A stretch of DNA of 64,000 bases, taken from the NCBI GenBank assembly GCA_964541085.1, contig CAZIPA010000006.1:5894-69893 (forward strand), read 5' to 3'. This stretch comes from UBA4644 sp964541085 (GTDB lineage: Bacteria; Bacillota; Clostridia; Oscillospirales; Butyricicoccaceae). The notes under the pieces are model-generated. The model was not told where the DNA came from. It saw only the letters and a list, made by a program, of their open reading frames with translations, and made no database searches. Shown here piece after piece: positions 35,456 through 44,062 of this stretch; position 1 is the first letter of the stretch, and each line of letters begins with the position of its first letter. The position numbers were made by a program, and so were the translations under genes.

Positions 35456-37005
35456 GCGCCGCTGTGCGTCCCTTCCGGCTGAAGACTGCGGCGGAGGGTG
35501 TGCTGCTGTTTTTCTGCGTGTTTCTGCCCTTCCGCACCCCGCTGGCCGGGCTGCTGGGAGACTGGGTGCGTGTGGTGCCCGACGGACTGATTCTGATTCT
35601 GCTGCTGTGGCAGGGGGTGGAATGCAGACTGCGCTTCCGCCTGAAAGCCTCGGAGGGAATCCTGCTGGGCTTTCTGCTGCTGGCGCTGGTGAGCACCTGC
35701 TGGGTGAACGGACAGCGGCTGTTTCTCTTTCTGCACCAGAGCCGGAGCCTGTGTCTTTATGTGCTGTTTGCGTTGGTGTTGCGGCAGCAGCACTATGGGA
35801 AGGAAACCCTGCTGCGTGTGACCCGGGCTTTGCAGCTGGCATCCTGGCCGCTGTGTGTGCTGGGACTGGTAGAGCGGGTGTGCTCCAAGACGGTGCTGTT
35901 TGATACGGCCTTCGCCCGGAGCATTTACTCCTTCGACAACATGGGAAGAGTATACGGAATGTTTTATAATCCGAATATCTACGGATTGTTTTTGCTGGCG
36001 GTGCTGCTGCTCAGCCTGTGTACCCGTGTGCTCCACGGACAGAAAACCGGGCTGGCCCTGTATGTCCAGCTTTCCGTGATGCTCTGGCTCACCATGTCCC
36101 GCAGCGGTCTGCTGGCGCTGGCCGGTGTGGCGGTGCTGGCGCTTGCGGTGCTGCGCAGACCCCTGCTCCGGCTGTGGAAGCGGCTCTGGTGGCGGGCGGC
36201 GATCTGTGTGGGAGTGACGGCACTGGCGGCGCTGACGCTGCCCCGCATGGCCGAGGCTTATTATTTCGCCCGGGTGCAGCCCATGCTGGAGGGCGATGCC
36301 CTGCGCACCCTCTCCATGGAGACAGAGGAGGTCACCTTTACGCTGGAGGGAGAGACCTATCCCGGCTGGCGCTTTAACGGCGTGACCTATGTGGATGCCC
36401 GCTGTGCTGTGCCTCTGCGGGAGGCGGGCGCGGTGATCCATCTGCCCGACGGAGATATCACCCTGCCGGTGGAGGACAACGACCTGCGGGAGACCTATAT
36501 CTATTCCAATGCCATTCTGAAATCCTTCCATGTGAGCTCTGCCACCCGGATGAATGCCCTCACCCAGTCCCGCACCTATCAGGTTTCGGTCAACGGGCGG
36601 CTGTTCTCCGTGCAAAAGGCCCTGGCCGTGGCAAAGGATCATCCCCTGCTGGGCACGGGCTTTGGCACCTTCGGCTCGGCGGCGTCCCTCACCTGGACCC
36701 CGGACACCTATGGGGACTATGGCCTGTACAGCGGCTTTTATTCCGACTGTCAGTATTCCAGCATTCTGGGCGAGACAGGCTTTCTGGGGCTGGCGGTATT
36801 TCTGGCGTGGCTGTGCGCCTTTCTGCTGGAGCGGAGAAAGCATTGCCTGCTGGTGCTGCTGTGTGTGCTCATGGGCTGGTACGGCCTGTTTTTCAATATG
36901 CTGGAGGTGCATATGGCGGCGCTTCTGCTGTGGTGTCTGCCCACGCTGGCAGAGGGAAAAGCCCTGTCGGTAAAGGAGCTGGAGGCGGCCTGTCTCCGGC
37001 TGTGA
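35452..37005 (+). CDS. O-antigen ligase/Wzy-like polytopic membrane protein (second of a tandem pair)
   Basis: This 517-residue protein (ATG overlapping the upstream TGA as ATGA) shares with its neighbour the N-terminal F-C-V-F-[IL]-P-F-R-T-P-L-A segment, VYGMFYNPNIYGLFL, LTMSRSGLLALAGVA and HPLLGTGFGTFGSAASLTW. The large extracellular loop is shorter and diverged. Tandem duplication followed by divergence is the simplest reading. The two may form a heteromer or act on different acceptors (inference). Confidence 0.82.
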   Translation: MSAAVRPFRLKTAAEGVLLFFCVFLPFRTPLAGLLGDWVRVVPDGLILILLLWQGVECRLRFRLKASEGILLGFLLLALVSTCWVNGQRLFLFLHQSRSLCLYVLFALVLRQQHYGKETLLRVTRALQLASWPLCVLGLVERVCSKTVLFDTAFARSIYSFDNMGRVYGMFYNPNIYGLFLLAVLLLSLCTRVLHGQKTGLALYVQLSVMLWLTMSRSGLLALAGVAVLALAVLRRPLLRLWKRLWWRAAICVGVTALAALTLPRMAEAYYFARVQPMLEGDALRTLSMETEEVTFTLEGETYPGWRFNGVTYVDARCAVPLREAGAVIHLPDGDITLPVEDNDLRETYIYSNAILKSFHVSSATRMNALTQSRTYQVSVNGRLFSVQKALAVAKDHPLLGTGFGTFGSAASLTWTPDTYGDYGLYSGFYSDCQYSSILGETGFLGLAVFLAWLCAFLLERRKHCLLVLLCVLMGWYGLFFNMLEVHMAALLLWCLPTLAEGKALSVKELEAACLRL

Positions 37006-37021
37006 GCCTGCGAAAATATCC

Positions 37022-37050
37022 TTGCATTCTGACAGAAACAGGATTATCAT
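37022..37050 (+). promoter_or_regulatory. Promoter TTGCAT-17-TATCAT
   Basis: Good -35 and -10 with 17-bp spacing, about 35 nt upstream of the DUF362 gene. Confidence 0.65.
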
Positions 37051-37084
37051 AAAAACAATCAAACTGAAAAGGGAGGCTTTGCCT

Positions 37085-38206
37085 ATGTCATCGTCCAAGG
37101 TCTATATGACTGATTTTACCGCCCGGGGAGAAACGCTGCCCCAAAAGCTGCGTCGGCTGCTGCTGGCGGCGGGTATCCGGGACATTGATTTTGAAAACAA
37201 GTTCACCTGCATCAAAATGCATCTGGGCGAGCCGGGCAATCTGGGCTATCTGCGGCCCAATTATGCCAAGGCCGTGGCCGATCTGGTGCGGGAGCTGGGA
37301 GGCAAGCCCTTCCTCAGCGATGCCAACACCCTCTATGTGGGACGGCGGAAAAACGCGCTGGAGCATCTGGAGGCGGCCTATGAAAACGGCTTTTCCCCCT
37401 TCTCCACCGGCTGTCATGTGATCATCGCCGACGGCCTGAAGGGCACGGATGAGGCGCTGGTTCCCGTGGAGGGCGGCGAATATGTCCGGGAAGCCAAAAT
37501 CGGCCGGGCCTTTATGGATGCGGATGTGTTCCTTTCCCTGACCCATTTCAAGGGCCACGCCATGGCGGGCTTCGGCGGTACGCTGAAAAATATCGGCATG
37601 GGCTGCGGCTCCCGGGCAGGCAAGATGGAAATGCACTCTCAGGGTCTGCCGGCCATTGTGGAGGAAAACTGCGTGGGCTGCGGTCTGTGCGGCAAAAACT
37701 GCGCCCAGAATGCCCTTTCCGTAAAGGACGGCAAGGCCGTGATCGATGATGAAAAATGCGCCGGCTGCGGCCGCTGTATCACCGTCTGTCCCCGGGATGC
37801 CATCGTGTGCCGGTGGGACGAGGCGACTGCCGTGATGAACTGCAAGATCGCCGAATATACCAAGGCCGTGGTGCAGAACCGCCCCGCCTTCCACATCAGT
37901 CTGGTGTGCGATGTGTCCCCCTCCTGCGACTGCGACCGCTGCAACGATGTGCCCATCATTCCCGATGTGGGAATGTTTGCCTCCTTTGACCCGGTGGCGC
38001 TGGATCAGGCCTGTGTGGATGCGGTGAACGCCCAGACGGTAACGGCCGGAAGTCTGCTGGAGCAGGCCGTGCGGGAGCAGGGCCTGGAAAAGCCCCAGGG
38101 AGAATATTTCGGCACCATCCATCCCGATGCCTGCTGGGAAGCGGGCCTCGTCCACGGAGAAAAGCTGGGTCTGGGAACCCGGGAGTATGAGCTGATCCGG
38201 GTGTAA
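37085..38206 (+). CDS. DUF362-family protein with two [4Fe-4S] ferredoxin clusters
   Basis: The 373 residues begin with a DUF362 domain (KMHLGEPGNLGYLRP, ..., SLTHFKGHAMAGFGGTLKN). Two ferredoxin motifs, CVGCGLCGKNC and CAGCGRCITVCP, are inserted near 198-250, and DUF362 resumes with a Cys-rich CDVSPSCDCDRC. Typical of strict anaerobes; the role is electron transfer in an unidentified reaction. GGGAGG is 8 nt before the ATG. It is monocistronic, between the glycan-ligase pair and a tRNA gene. Confidence 0.9.
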   Translation: MSSSKVYMTDFTARGETLPQKLRRLLLAAGIRDIDFENKFTCIKMHLGEPGNLGYLRPNYAKAVADLVRELGGKPFLSDANTLYVGRRKNALEHLEAAYENGFSPFSTGCHVIIADGLKGTDEALVPVEGGEYVREAKIGRAFMDADVFLSLTHFKGHAMAGFGGTLKNIGMGCGSRAGKMEMHSQGLPAIVEENCVGCGLCGKNCAQNALSVKDGKAVIDDEKCAGCGRCITVCPRDAIVCRWDEATAVMNCKIAEYTKAVVQNRPAFHISLVCDVSPSCDCDRCNDVPIIPDVGMFASFDPVALDQACVDAVNAQTVTAGSLLEQAVREQGLEKPQGEYFGTIHPDACWEAGLVHGEKLGLGTREYELIRV

Positions 38207-38257
38207 CCTGCGAAAGATTCCAGAAATCGGAAATTATAAAAAATCCGAAAAAACGCC

Positions 38258-38286
38258 TTGACATTTGTCGTCCTTCGCCGTATACT
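38258..38286 (+). promoter_or_regulatory. Strong promoter TTGACA-17-TATACT of tRNA-Val
   Basis: A perfect -35, a near-perfect -10 and 17-bp spacing, 19 nt before the tRNA 5' end. Confidence 0.88.
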
Positions 38287-38305
38287 ATAAAGGCACTGAT
38301 GCGAT

Positions 38306-38382
38306 GGACGATTAGCTCACTTGGCTAGAGCGCCTGTTTGACGTACAGGAGGTAACAGGTTCGATTCCTGTATCGTCCACCA
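38306..38382 (+). tRNA. tRNA-Val (anticodon GAC)
   Basis: The cloverleaf is complete. Acceptor GGACGAT/ATCGTCC; D stem GCTC/GAGC; anticodon stem CCTGT/ACAGG with loop TTGACGT giving anticodon GAC; variable AGGTA; T arm ACAGG-TTCGATT-CCTGT; discriminator A; and an encoded CCA end. Reads GUC/GUU valine codons. Confidence 0.96.
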
Positions 38383-38390
38383 GAAAAAAG

Positions 38391-38422
38391 CCCCTTTTGT
38401 CTCCGGACAGAAGGGGTTTTTC
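38391..38422 (+). terminator. Rho-independent terminator after tRNA-Val
   Basis: CCCCTT-TTGTC...GACAG-AAGGGG followed by TTTTTCC, 9 nt past the CCA end. Confidence 0.85.
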
Positions 38423-38445
38423 CGTATGGATTGGAGGATGGGTTT

Positions 38446-39132
38446 ATGGAATATTCCACGGTGCTGCCGGCGGTGTTTCTGTCCCGGCCCAACCGGTTTG
38501 TGGCCCGGGTGCTGCTGGAGGGCAGAGAGCACACCGTTCATGTGAAAAATACCGGCCGCTGCCGGGAGCTGCTGCTGCCCGGGGCCCGGGTCTGGCTGAC
38601 ACCGGGGGAAAATCCCGCCAGAAAAACGGCCTATGACCTCATCGCCGTGGAAAAGGGACAGACCCTCATCAATCTGGATTCCGCCGCCCCCAACCGGGTG
38701 TTTGGAGAATATGCCCGGCAGGGCCTGTTTTTGCCGGAGACGGCGTGGGTGCGTCCCGAGGTGCGCTATGGAGAGTCCCGGTTTGATTTTCAGCTGGAGG
38801 CCGGGGGCCGGCTGCATTTTGTGGAGGTCAAGGGGGTCACGCTGGAGGAGGCGGGACACACCCGCTTTCCCGACGCCCCTACCCTCCGGGGGACAAAGCA
38901 TCTGTATGAGCTGATCCGTGCCCGGCAGGAGGGCTATGGCGCTCACGCGGTGTTTGTGATTCAGCTGGAGCAGGCCCTTTCCTTCGCCCCCAACCGGGAA
39001 ACCGACCCGGCCTTTGCCCGTGCGCTGGAGCAGGCGGAGGCCGCCGGTGTGTGTATCCACGCCTTCCGCTGCCATGTCACCCCCGGCAGGATGAGCATCG
39101 CAGCGCCGGTAAAGCGGCAGGAGCCGCAATGA
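38446..39132 (+). CDS. sfsA: SfsA-family DNA/RNA nuclease
   Basis: The 228 residues match SfsA. An N-terminal OB-like domain (RPNRFVARV, HVKNTGRCRELLLPGARVWL) is followed by a PD-(D/E)xK-type nuclease domain (FDFQLEAGGRLHFVEVKGVTLEE, FPDAPTLRGTKHLYEL, and a final R-MSIAAPV). The family was first named for a sugar-fermentation effect and later recognised as a nuclease-like fold. GGAGG precedes the ATG at 38446. Confidence 0.93.
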   Translation: MEYSTVLPAVFLSRPNRFVARVLLEGREHTVHVKNTGRCRELLLPGARVWLTPGENPARKTAYDLIAVEKGQTLINLDSAAPNRVFGEYARQGLFLPETAWVRPEVRYGESRFDFQLEAGGRLHFVEVKGVTLEEAGHTRFPDAPTLRGTKHLYELIRARQEGYGAHAVFVIQLEQALSFAPNRETDPAFARALEQAEAAGVCIHAFRCHVTPGRMSIAAPVKRQEPQ

Positions 39133-39190
39133 TATCGGCTTCGCTATATTTTTCGGGCTTGGCTCTCCCAGAGGGAGAGCCAAGCTTGAA
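39133..39190. repeat. Short A/B repeat fragment
   Basis: ATGATATCGGCTTCGCTATA followed by CTTGGCTCTCCC-aga-GGGAGAGCCAAG, an isolated copy of the B hairpin between sfsA and the terminator. Confidence 0.75.
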
Positions 39191-39227
39191 ATACAAAGCG
39201 CCGCTCTGCGCCGATATCATTCAAAAA

Positions 39228-39255
39228 AAGCTCCCCTTGTGGGGAGCTTTTGCAT
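39228..39255. terminator. Bidirectional terminator between sfsA and the PTS IIC-like gene
   Basis: AAAAAAGCTCCCC-ttgt-GGGGAGCTTTT has A/T runs on both sides, serving both convergent genes. Confidence 0.92.
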
Positions 39256-39267
39256 TTACACTTCTGT

Positions 39268-40353
39268 TTACAGCTTCAGGTCGCCTTCTTTGATCCAGCC
39301 CAGCTTGCGGCAGACAAGGCCAAAGGCCCAGGTGAGCACGGCGGGCAGGACAAAGCAGATGAGCACCAGTCCCACCCAGTCAAAAGCGGTGATGGCACTC
39401 TTTGCGCCGGTGGTCACATCATTCACCCAGCCGGCATACACACCGATGGGGCCCACCATGCCGCAGGTTCCCATACCGGAAGCCACGCCGGAGGCGGGAT
39501 CGTTCATCTCCAGATGGAACACACAGGTGGCCAGCGGGCCGGTGACGGCAGAGGCGGCGATGGCGGGGATCCAGATTTTCGGATTCTTCACAATGTTGCC
39601 CATCTGGAGCATGGAGGTGCCCAGACCCTGACTCACCAGACCGCCCCAGCGGTTTTCCCGGAAGGACAGCACGGCAAAGCCCACCATATTGGCGCAGCAG
39701 CCGGCTACCGCGGCACCTCCGGCCAGACCGGTGAGACCGATGGCGGCGCAGATGGCGGCGGAGGAAATGGGCAGCGTCAGGGCAATGCCGATCACGACGC
39801 TCACCAGAATGCCCATCCAGAAGGGCTGGAGCACCGTGGCCCAGCGAACAAAATCACCCACGGCGGAGGCTGCGGTTCCAATGGCGGGGGCAATGGCATA
39901 GGACAGGGCTACGCCGGAGAGGATGGTCACCAGCGGCGTCACCAGAATATCCACCCGGGTTTCCTTGGAGACGGCCTTGCCCAGCTCGGCTGCCACAATG
40001 GCGATGAGGAGCACGGCCAGCGGGCCGCCCGCACCCTTGCTGCCGTCCAGCGTCGTGCTGCCCAGCAGGTTGGCCGCATAGCCCACGGTTGCCAGAGAAA
40101 ACAGCACCAGCGGCGGAGCCTTCAGCGCCCAGCCGATGGCCACAGCCATAGCAGCACCGCTCATGGCAGAGGCAAAGGAGCCTACGCTCACCAGAAATTC
40201 CAAATGCAGCTGACTGCCCAGCGTATCCAGAATGGTGCCGATGAGCAGCGAACAGAACAGGCCCTGAGCCATGGCGCTCATTGCGTCGATGCCATAGCGC
40301 TTGCCGGAAAAAACAATATCCTTGCGCTTGAGAAATGCCTTGAAGCCTTCCAT
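39268..40353 (-). CDS. PTS EIIC-like membrane permease
   Basis: This 361-residue protein (ATG at 40353 after GGGAGG) is a polytopic, Gly/Ala-rich membrane protein of the EIIC-like family that carries the GxAxxxG-rich core (GSFASAMSGAAMAVAIGWALKAPP). It has about 9-10 helices. No EIIA or EIIB genes are adjacent, so it may work with remote PTS parts or act as a facilitator. Monocistronic, divergent from the antiporter gene. Confidence 0.82.
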   Translation of the reverse strand: MEGFKAFLKRKDIVFSGKRYGIDAMSAMAQGLFCSLLIGTILDTLGSQLHLEFLVSVGSFASAMSGAAMAVAIGWALKAPPLVLFSLATVGYAANLLGSTTLDGSKGAGGPLAVLLIAIVAAELGKAVSKETRVDILVTPLVTILSGVALSYAIAPAIGTAASAVGDFVRWATVLQPFWMGILVSVVIGIALTLPISSAAICAAIGLTGLAGGAAVAGCCANMVGFAVLSFRENRWGGLVSQGLGTSMLQMGNIVKNPKIWIPAIAASAVTGPLATCVFHLEMNDPASGVASGMGTCGMVGPIGVYAGWVNDVTTGAKSAITAFDWVGLVLICFVLPAVLTWAFGLVCRKLGWIKEGDLKL

Positions 40354-40469
40354 AGAAGTACCTCCCAAAAGACCGTATTTTTTTCATCATAGCACAAGCG
40401 GATGGAGAAAGCAATCGTTGCTGACACACAAACAACAGAAATATTTCTTCCTTTTGTTAAGATTGCCCA

Positions 40470-40497
40470 TTGAAAGGTTCTGCGTTTTGTGTATAAT
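40470..40497 (+). promoter_or_regulatory. Promoter TTGAAA-16-TATAAT of the antiporter gene
   Basis: Perfect -10, good -35. Transcription should begin near 40503-40505, directly at the foot of the hairpin annotated next. Confidence 0.75.
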
Positions 40498-40501
40498 GAG
40501 A

Positions 40502-40526
40502 ACGGCCCTGAAAACGGGGCCGTTTT
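40502..40526 (+). promoter_or_regulatory. Terminator-like leader hairpin at the predicted transcription start
   Basis: ACGGCCC-tgaaaa-cGGGGCCGT followed by TTTTTG lies right after the promoter and 35 nt before the antiporter ATG. A hairpin plus U-run this close to +1 would either stop transcripts at about 25 nt or act as a stable 5' cap structure. See findings. Confidence 0.6.
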
Positions 40527-40561
40527 TGACTTTTTCGCAAATCAAAGGAGAAAAGAGATTT

Positions 40562-41860
40562 ATGGACTTTCTGATTCCTGTGGCCATCGCGCTGGTTGCC
40601 GGTCTGCTGATGACCCGTGTTTTCAAGCTGATGCATCTGAACTTCCCCGATGTCACCGCCTTCCTGCTGGCAGGCGTGGCTGTGGGCCCCTATTGTCTGG
40701 GCCGTCTGGGCATTCCCGGGCTGGGCTTTACCTCCATGGAGGCGCTGGAGCAGGTGAGCGCCATTTCCAGCGTGGCGCTGGGCTTTATCGCCTTCGCCAT
40801 CGGCAACGAGTTCCGCCTGTCCCAGCTGAAGCATACCGGAAAGCAGGCTGCTGTCATCGGCGTGTTGCAGGCGCTGGTTGCCACGCTGACGGTGGATGTG
40901 GCCCTGCTGGTGCTGCATTTCATTCTGGGCGGCGACATTCTGCCGGTGCCTGTGGTGCTGACGCTGGGTGCCATTGCCGCCGCTACCGCACCCGCCGCCA
41001 CCCTGATGGTGGTGCGGCAGTATAAGGCCAAGGGTAAGCTCACCGATCTGCTGCTGCCCATTGTGGCCTTGGATGATGCGGTGGGTCTGGTGATCTTTGC
41101 CGTGTCCTTCGGTGTGGCTGAGGCTATGGTGGGCGGCCATATGAGTCTGGCCTCCGTAGTGGTGGAGCCGTTGCTGGAGATCGTGGGTTCGCTGGTGCTG
41201 GGCTCGCTGCTGGGCGTGATCCTCACCCTGCTGGAAAAGCTGTTCTTCTCCAACACCAACCGTCTGTCCCTGACCATCGCCTTTGTGCTGGCTACCATCG
41301 CCCTGTCTGCCACGGAGATTCCCATGGGCAGCGCCACCATGCGGTTTTCCAACCTGCTGGTGTGCATGATGCTGGGCACGGTGTTCTGCAATCTGTGCCC
41401 CCGTTCCGCCGATATTATGGATCGTGCCGACAAGTGGACGGCCCCCATTTACTGCCTGTTCTTCGTGCTCAGCGGTGCGGAGCTGGAGCTCAGCGTCTTT
41501 ACCGATCTGGCCGTGGTGGGCATCGGCGTGGCCTATATCGTGTTCCGCTCTCTGGGCAAATATTTCGGCGCACAGAGCTCTGCCACGCTGGTACACTGTG
41601 ACCACAAGGTGCGGAAGTATCTGGGCATCACCCTGCTGCCCCAGGCCGGTGTGGCGCTGGGCATGAGTGCTACCGCAGCCTCGCTGGGCACCACCGAGGG
41701 CCGTCTGATCCGCAACATCACCCTGTTCGGCGTGATGATCTATGAGCTGGCCGGTCCCGCCCTCACCCGCTGGGCCCTGCAAAAGGCCGGCGAGATTCAG
41801 CCTGCCTCTGCGGAGAAAAAGTCGGTGGAGCGCTTCAACCGCCCTGCCGCCCATCGCTGA
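40562..41860 (+). CDS. Cation:proton antiporter (CPA/NhaP-Kef-like)
   Basis: This 432-residue protein has about 12 membrane helices and typical Na+/H+ exchanger segments (DVTAFLLAGVAVGP, LGFIAFAIGNEFRL, LGAIAAATAPAATLMVV, LLPIVALDDAVGLVIFA with the paired Asp of the ion site, and TLLPQAGVALGMS). It exports Na+ or K+ in exchange for H+. There is no C-terminal TrkA-N domain. AAAGGAG precedes the ATG. Monocistronic between its own promoter and the 41899 terminator. Confidence 0.88.
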   Translation: MDFLIPVAIALVAGLLMTRVFKLMHLNFPDVTAFLLAGVAVGPYCLGRLGIPGLGFTSMEALEQVSAISSVALGFIAFAIGNEFRLSQLKHTGKQAAVIGVLQALVATLTVDVALLVLHFILGGDILPVPVVLTLGAIAAATAPAATLMVVRQYKAKGKLTDLLLPIVALDDAVGLVIFAVSFGVAEAMVGGHMSLASVVVEPLLEIVGSLVLGSLLGVILTLLEKLFFSNTNRLSLTIAFVLATIALSATEIPMGSATMRFSNLLVCMMLGTVFCNLCPRSADIMDRADKWTAPIYCLFFVLSGAELELSVFTDLAVVGIGVAYIVFRSLGKYFGAQSSATLVHCDHKVRKYLGITLLPQAGVALGMSATAASLGTTEGRLIRNITLFGVMIYELAGPALTRWALQKAGEIQPASAEKKSVERFNRPAAHR

Positions 41861-41898
41861 GAGACGGCAAAGAACCGCAAAGCTTTCGCAAGCTTTTC

Positions 41899-41939
41899 TT
41901 CCCGCTTCCGGATATTTCCGGCGGCGGGAATTTTTTTTT
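41899..41939 (+). terminator. Rho-independent terminator of the antiporter gene
   Basis: TTCCCGC...GCGGGAA with an inner TTCCGG/CCGG pairing, followed by nine T. Confidence 0.92.
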
Positions 41940-42014
41940 GCCCGGGAAAGGCCTGATTTTTCAGGTTTTTTCGAGAAAAACATTGCAAAAATTAAACTTT
42001 TTTCAAAATTGCTA

Positions 42015-42043
42015 TTGCGCAAACGGAGAAACTTTGGTATACT
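42015..42043 (+). promoter_or_regulatory. Promoter TTGCGC-17-TATACT of the AraC gene
   Basis: Correct spacing with a moderate -35 and good -10, preceded by an AT-rich stretch, about 53 nt upstream of the ATG. Confidence 0.65.
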
Positions 42044-42096
42044 TACCCCAATCAATACCGGAACCCCAAAAAAACAAACAGGAAAGGAGACAGCTT

Positions 42097-42969
42097 ATGA
42101 ACAGCTGGTACCGGCGCTTTCTCTTCGAAGGAAAGCACAACTATCACATCTATCTCGGCGAAGGCTTTGTTGGTCCCGTGGGTCAGCACAAGCATGAATT
42201 CTACCATGTCACCTATGTAATCGAAGGTGAAATTCTGGAAAGCCAGTATGGCACCGAAACCCTGCAAAAGGCGGGCGAATGCTTTTTCACGCCCCCGGGT
42301 GTGGAGCACAGCCTGCACATCTATGAGCACACCCGTTACTTCTGCCTGTCCTTCTCCCAGAATATCGCGGACATCCTCTATTCTCACATCTCCGGTCTGC
42401 GGCGGGATCTGAAGAATCTTCCCAGCCCCATCGAGGTGCCCGGGGATGTGCGCTCCCGGCTGGAGCATCTGATGTACGGCCTGATGGACGAGCAGAACTT
42501 TGACGGCCCGGCTTCCTATGAGACAGCCCATTTTCTGGTGGTCTCTGTCCTGCTGATGATGCTGCGGGGCGCTTTCCCGGCAGAAAAAATCCCCAGTATG
42601 CGGGAATCTGACCGGATCAAGTCCGAGGTGCTGGCCTGCGTGCGGCACATTCAGGCCAATTACGATCAGGAGCTGACGGCGGAAACGCTGTCCCAAATCA
42701 CCACCCTGTCCCGCAGCGCCTTTATGAAGGCGTTCCAGCTGCAAACCGGCAAGACCGTCAAGCAGTATGTCACCCAGATCCGCATCAAGGAGGCCCGCCA
42801 CCGCATCGTCATGGGCAAGGGCAACCTCCAGCAGATCGCAAAGCAGGTGGGCTATAAGGATTTCTCCACCTTCTTCCGCAACTTTGTACAGATCGTGGGC
42901 GTTTCTCCCACAGAATACCGCAAGCGGGTTGCCGCCGGTCTGGACAGCAGCGACGGCCGCGACGCGTAA
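42097..42969 (+). CDS. AraC-family transcriptional regulator with cupin sensor domain
   Basis: The 290 residues have an N-terminal AraC cupin (HKHEFYHVTYVIEGEILE, FFTPPGVEHSL) and two C-terminal HTH motifs in the last 100 residues (LTAETLSQITTLSRSAFMKAFQ and LQQIAKQVGYKDFSTFFRNF). The start at 42097 follows GGAAAGGAG. It probably controls the downstream serine hydrolase and peptide importer (42097-49529, all same strand). Confidence 0.93.
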   Translation: MNSWYRRFLFEGKHNYHIYLGEGFVGPVGQHKHEFYHVTYVIEGEILESQYGTETLQKAGECFFTPPGVEHSLHIYEHTRYFCLSFSQNIADILYSHISGLRRDLKNLPSPIEVPGDVRSRLEHLMYGLMDEQNFDGPASYETAHFLVVSVLLMMLRGAFPAEKIPSMRESDRIKSEVLACVRHIQANYDQELTAETLSQITTLSRSAFMKAFQLQTGKTVKQYVTQIRIKEARHRIVMGKGNLQQIAKQVGYKDFSTFFRNFVQIVGVSPTEYRKRVAAGLDSSDGRDA

Positions 42970-42995
42970 GCGGCAGTTATTTTTCAAAGGTCAAC

Positions 42996-43018
42996 CTGTC
43001 CCCGGTTTCCGGGGACAG
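42996..43018 (+). other. Perfect inverted repeat between AraC and the hydrolase gene
   Basis: CTGTCCCCGG-ttt-CCGGGGACAG, a 10-bp perfect stem with no U-tract after it. It may be an attenuating hairpin or an operator; the AraC regulator upstream is a candidate binder. Confidence 0.5.
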
Positions 43019-43085
43019 ACTATAAAATGAAGTTTATCATCAGGCTTTTCTGAAAAGCCGGTCAAGTGAAAAAGGAGGGTATTTT

Positions 43086-44000
43086 ATGAGTCTTGAAAAA
43101 GTAAGGCAGATCGCGGAGCGGTATCAGACCAACAGCAAAGCGCCGCTGGGATTTGTGTTCCGCGATCTGAAAACGGGGGAGTGCATCGCGTTTCACGGTG
43201 ACGAGCCCTTTCCCACCGCAAGCGCCTACAAGGTGTATATCCTTGCAGAGCTCTTCCGGAAGGTTTATGCCGGAGAGTGCTCGTTGACAGATCGGTATCC
43301 TCTTCCGGAGGAGGTCAAGGCCAACGGCAGCGGTGTGCTGGCGTTGATGGATGCGGGACTGAATCTGACGCTGAAAGACTATGCCACGCTGATGATGATC
43401 CTTTCGGACAACACGGCAACGGATTTCCTCTTTCAGTTCCTTGGCCGGGACAACATTAAAAAGAATGTAATTGACGCGCTGGGTCTGGAAAAGACCAAAT
43501 GCGACTGGGGCTGCGGCAAGCTCATTGAAATTTATTATGAGATGCACGGCAGAACCTTTGCCCAGCTGCGAGCAGACAACGGCGGCGTCAATCCCAGCTA
43601 TCACAATTCCAAATGGTATCAGTGTATCACCGAGGAGAACAACCAGACCACGCCGCTGGAGGCGGCAAAGATGCTGACGCTGCTGTATCAGGGTCAGTGG
43701 GTCTGTCCCGAGGCCAGCGCGGCCATGCTGGATATCATGAAGGAATGTCAGACCAACTCCCGGATCCCGCTGCGGCTGCCGCCCTCTGTGGAGGTAGCCC
43801 ACAAAACGGGCACCATGGACAAGCTGAATGTGGATATCGGTATCGTCTATGCGCCCAGGGGGGATTATATCCTCTGTATGTTCTATAACGGCAACCTGGC
43901 CAGTGCGGAGGATTATGCCGCCAATGACCGGGGCCGTGTGGGTGACGCCTATCTGGCAGAGCTCTCCGGTGCCATTTATCAGGCATACATGGAAGACTGA
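43086..44000 (+). CDS. Class-A beta-lactamase-fold serine hydrolase, no signal peptide
   Basis: The 304 residues carry all three serine-transpeptidase motifs: SAYK at 46-49, SDN at 107-109, and KTG at 240-242 (HKTGT). The layout and length match class A beta-lactamases, but there is no signal peptide or membrane anchor, so it is cytosolic. It is more likely a peptidase or amidase acting on imported peptides than an antibiotic-resistance enzyme (inference from location next to a peptide importer). AAGGAGG precedes the ATG. Confidence 0.88.
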   Translation: MSLEKVRQIAERYQTNSKAPLGFVFRDLKTGECIAFHGDEPFPTASAYKVYILAELFRKVYAGECSLTDRYPLPEEVKANGSGVLALMDAGLNLTLKDYATLMMILSDNTATDFLFQFLGRDNIKKNVIDALGLEKTKCDWGCGKLIEIYYEMHGRTFAQLRADNGGVNPSYHNSKWYQCITEENNQTTPLEAAKMLTLLYQGQWVCPEASAAMLDIMKECQTNSRIPLRLPPSVEVAHKTGTMDKLNVDIGIVYAPRGDYILCMFYNGNLASAEDYAANDRGRVGDAYLAELSGAIYQAYMED

Positions 44001-44062
44001 CCCGCTGCCCGTCCCGGGGCAGGATTCCCGGGAGGGCGCATCCATCGAAGGGAGATGTAATT

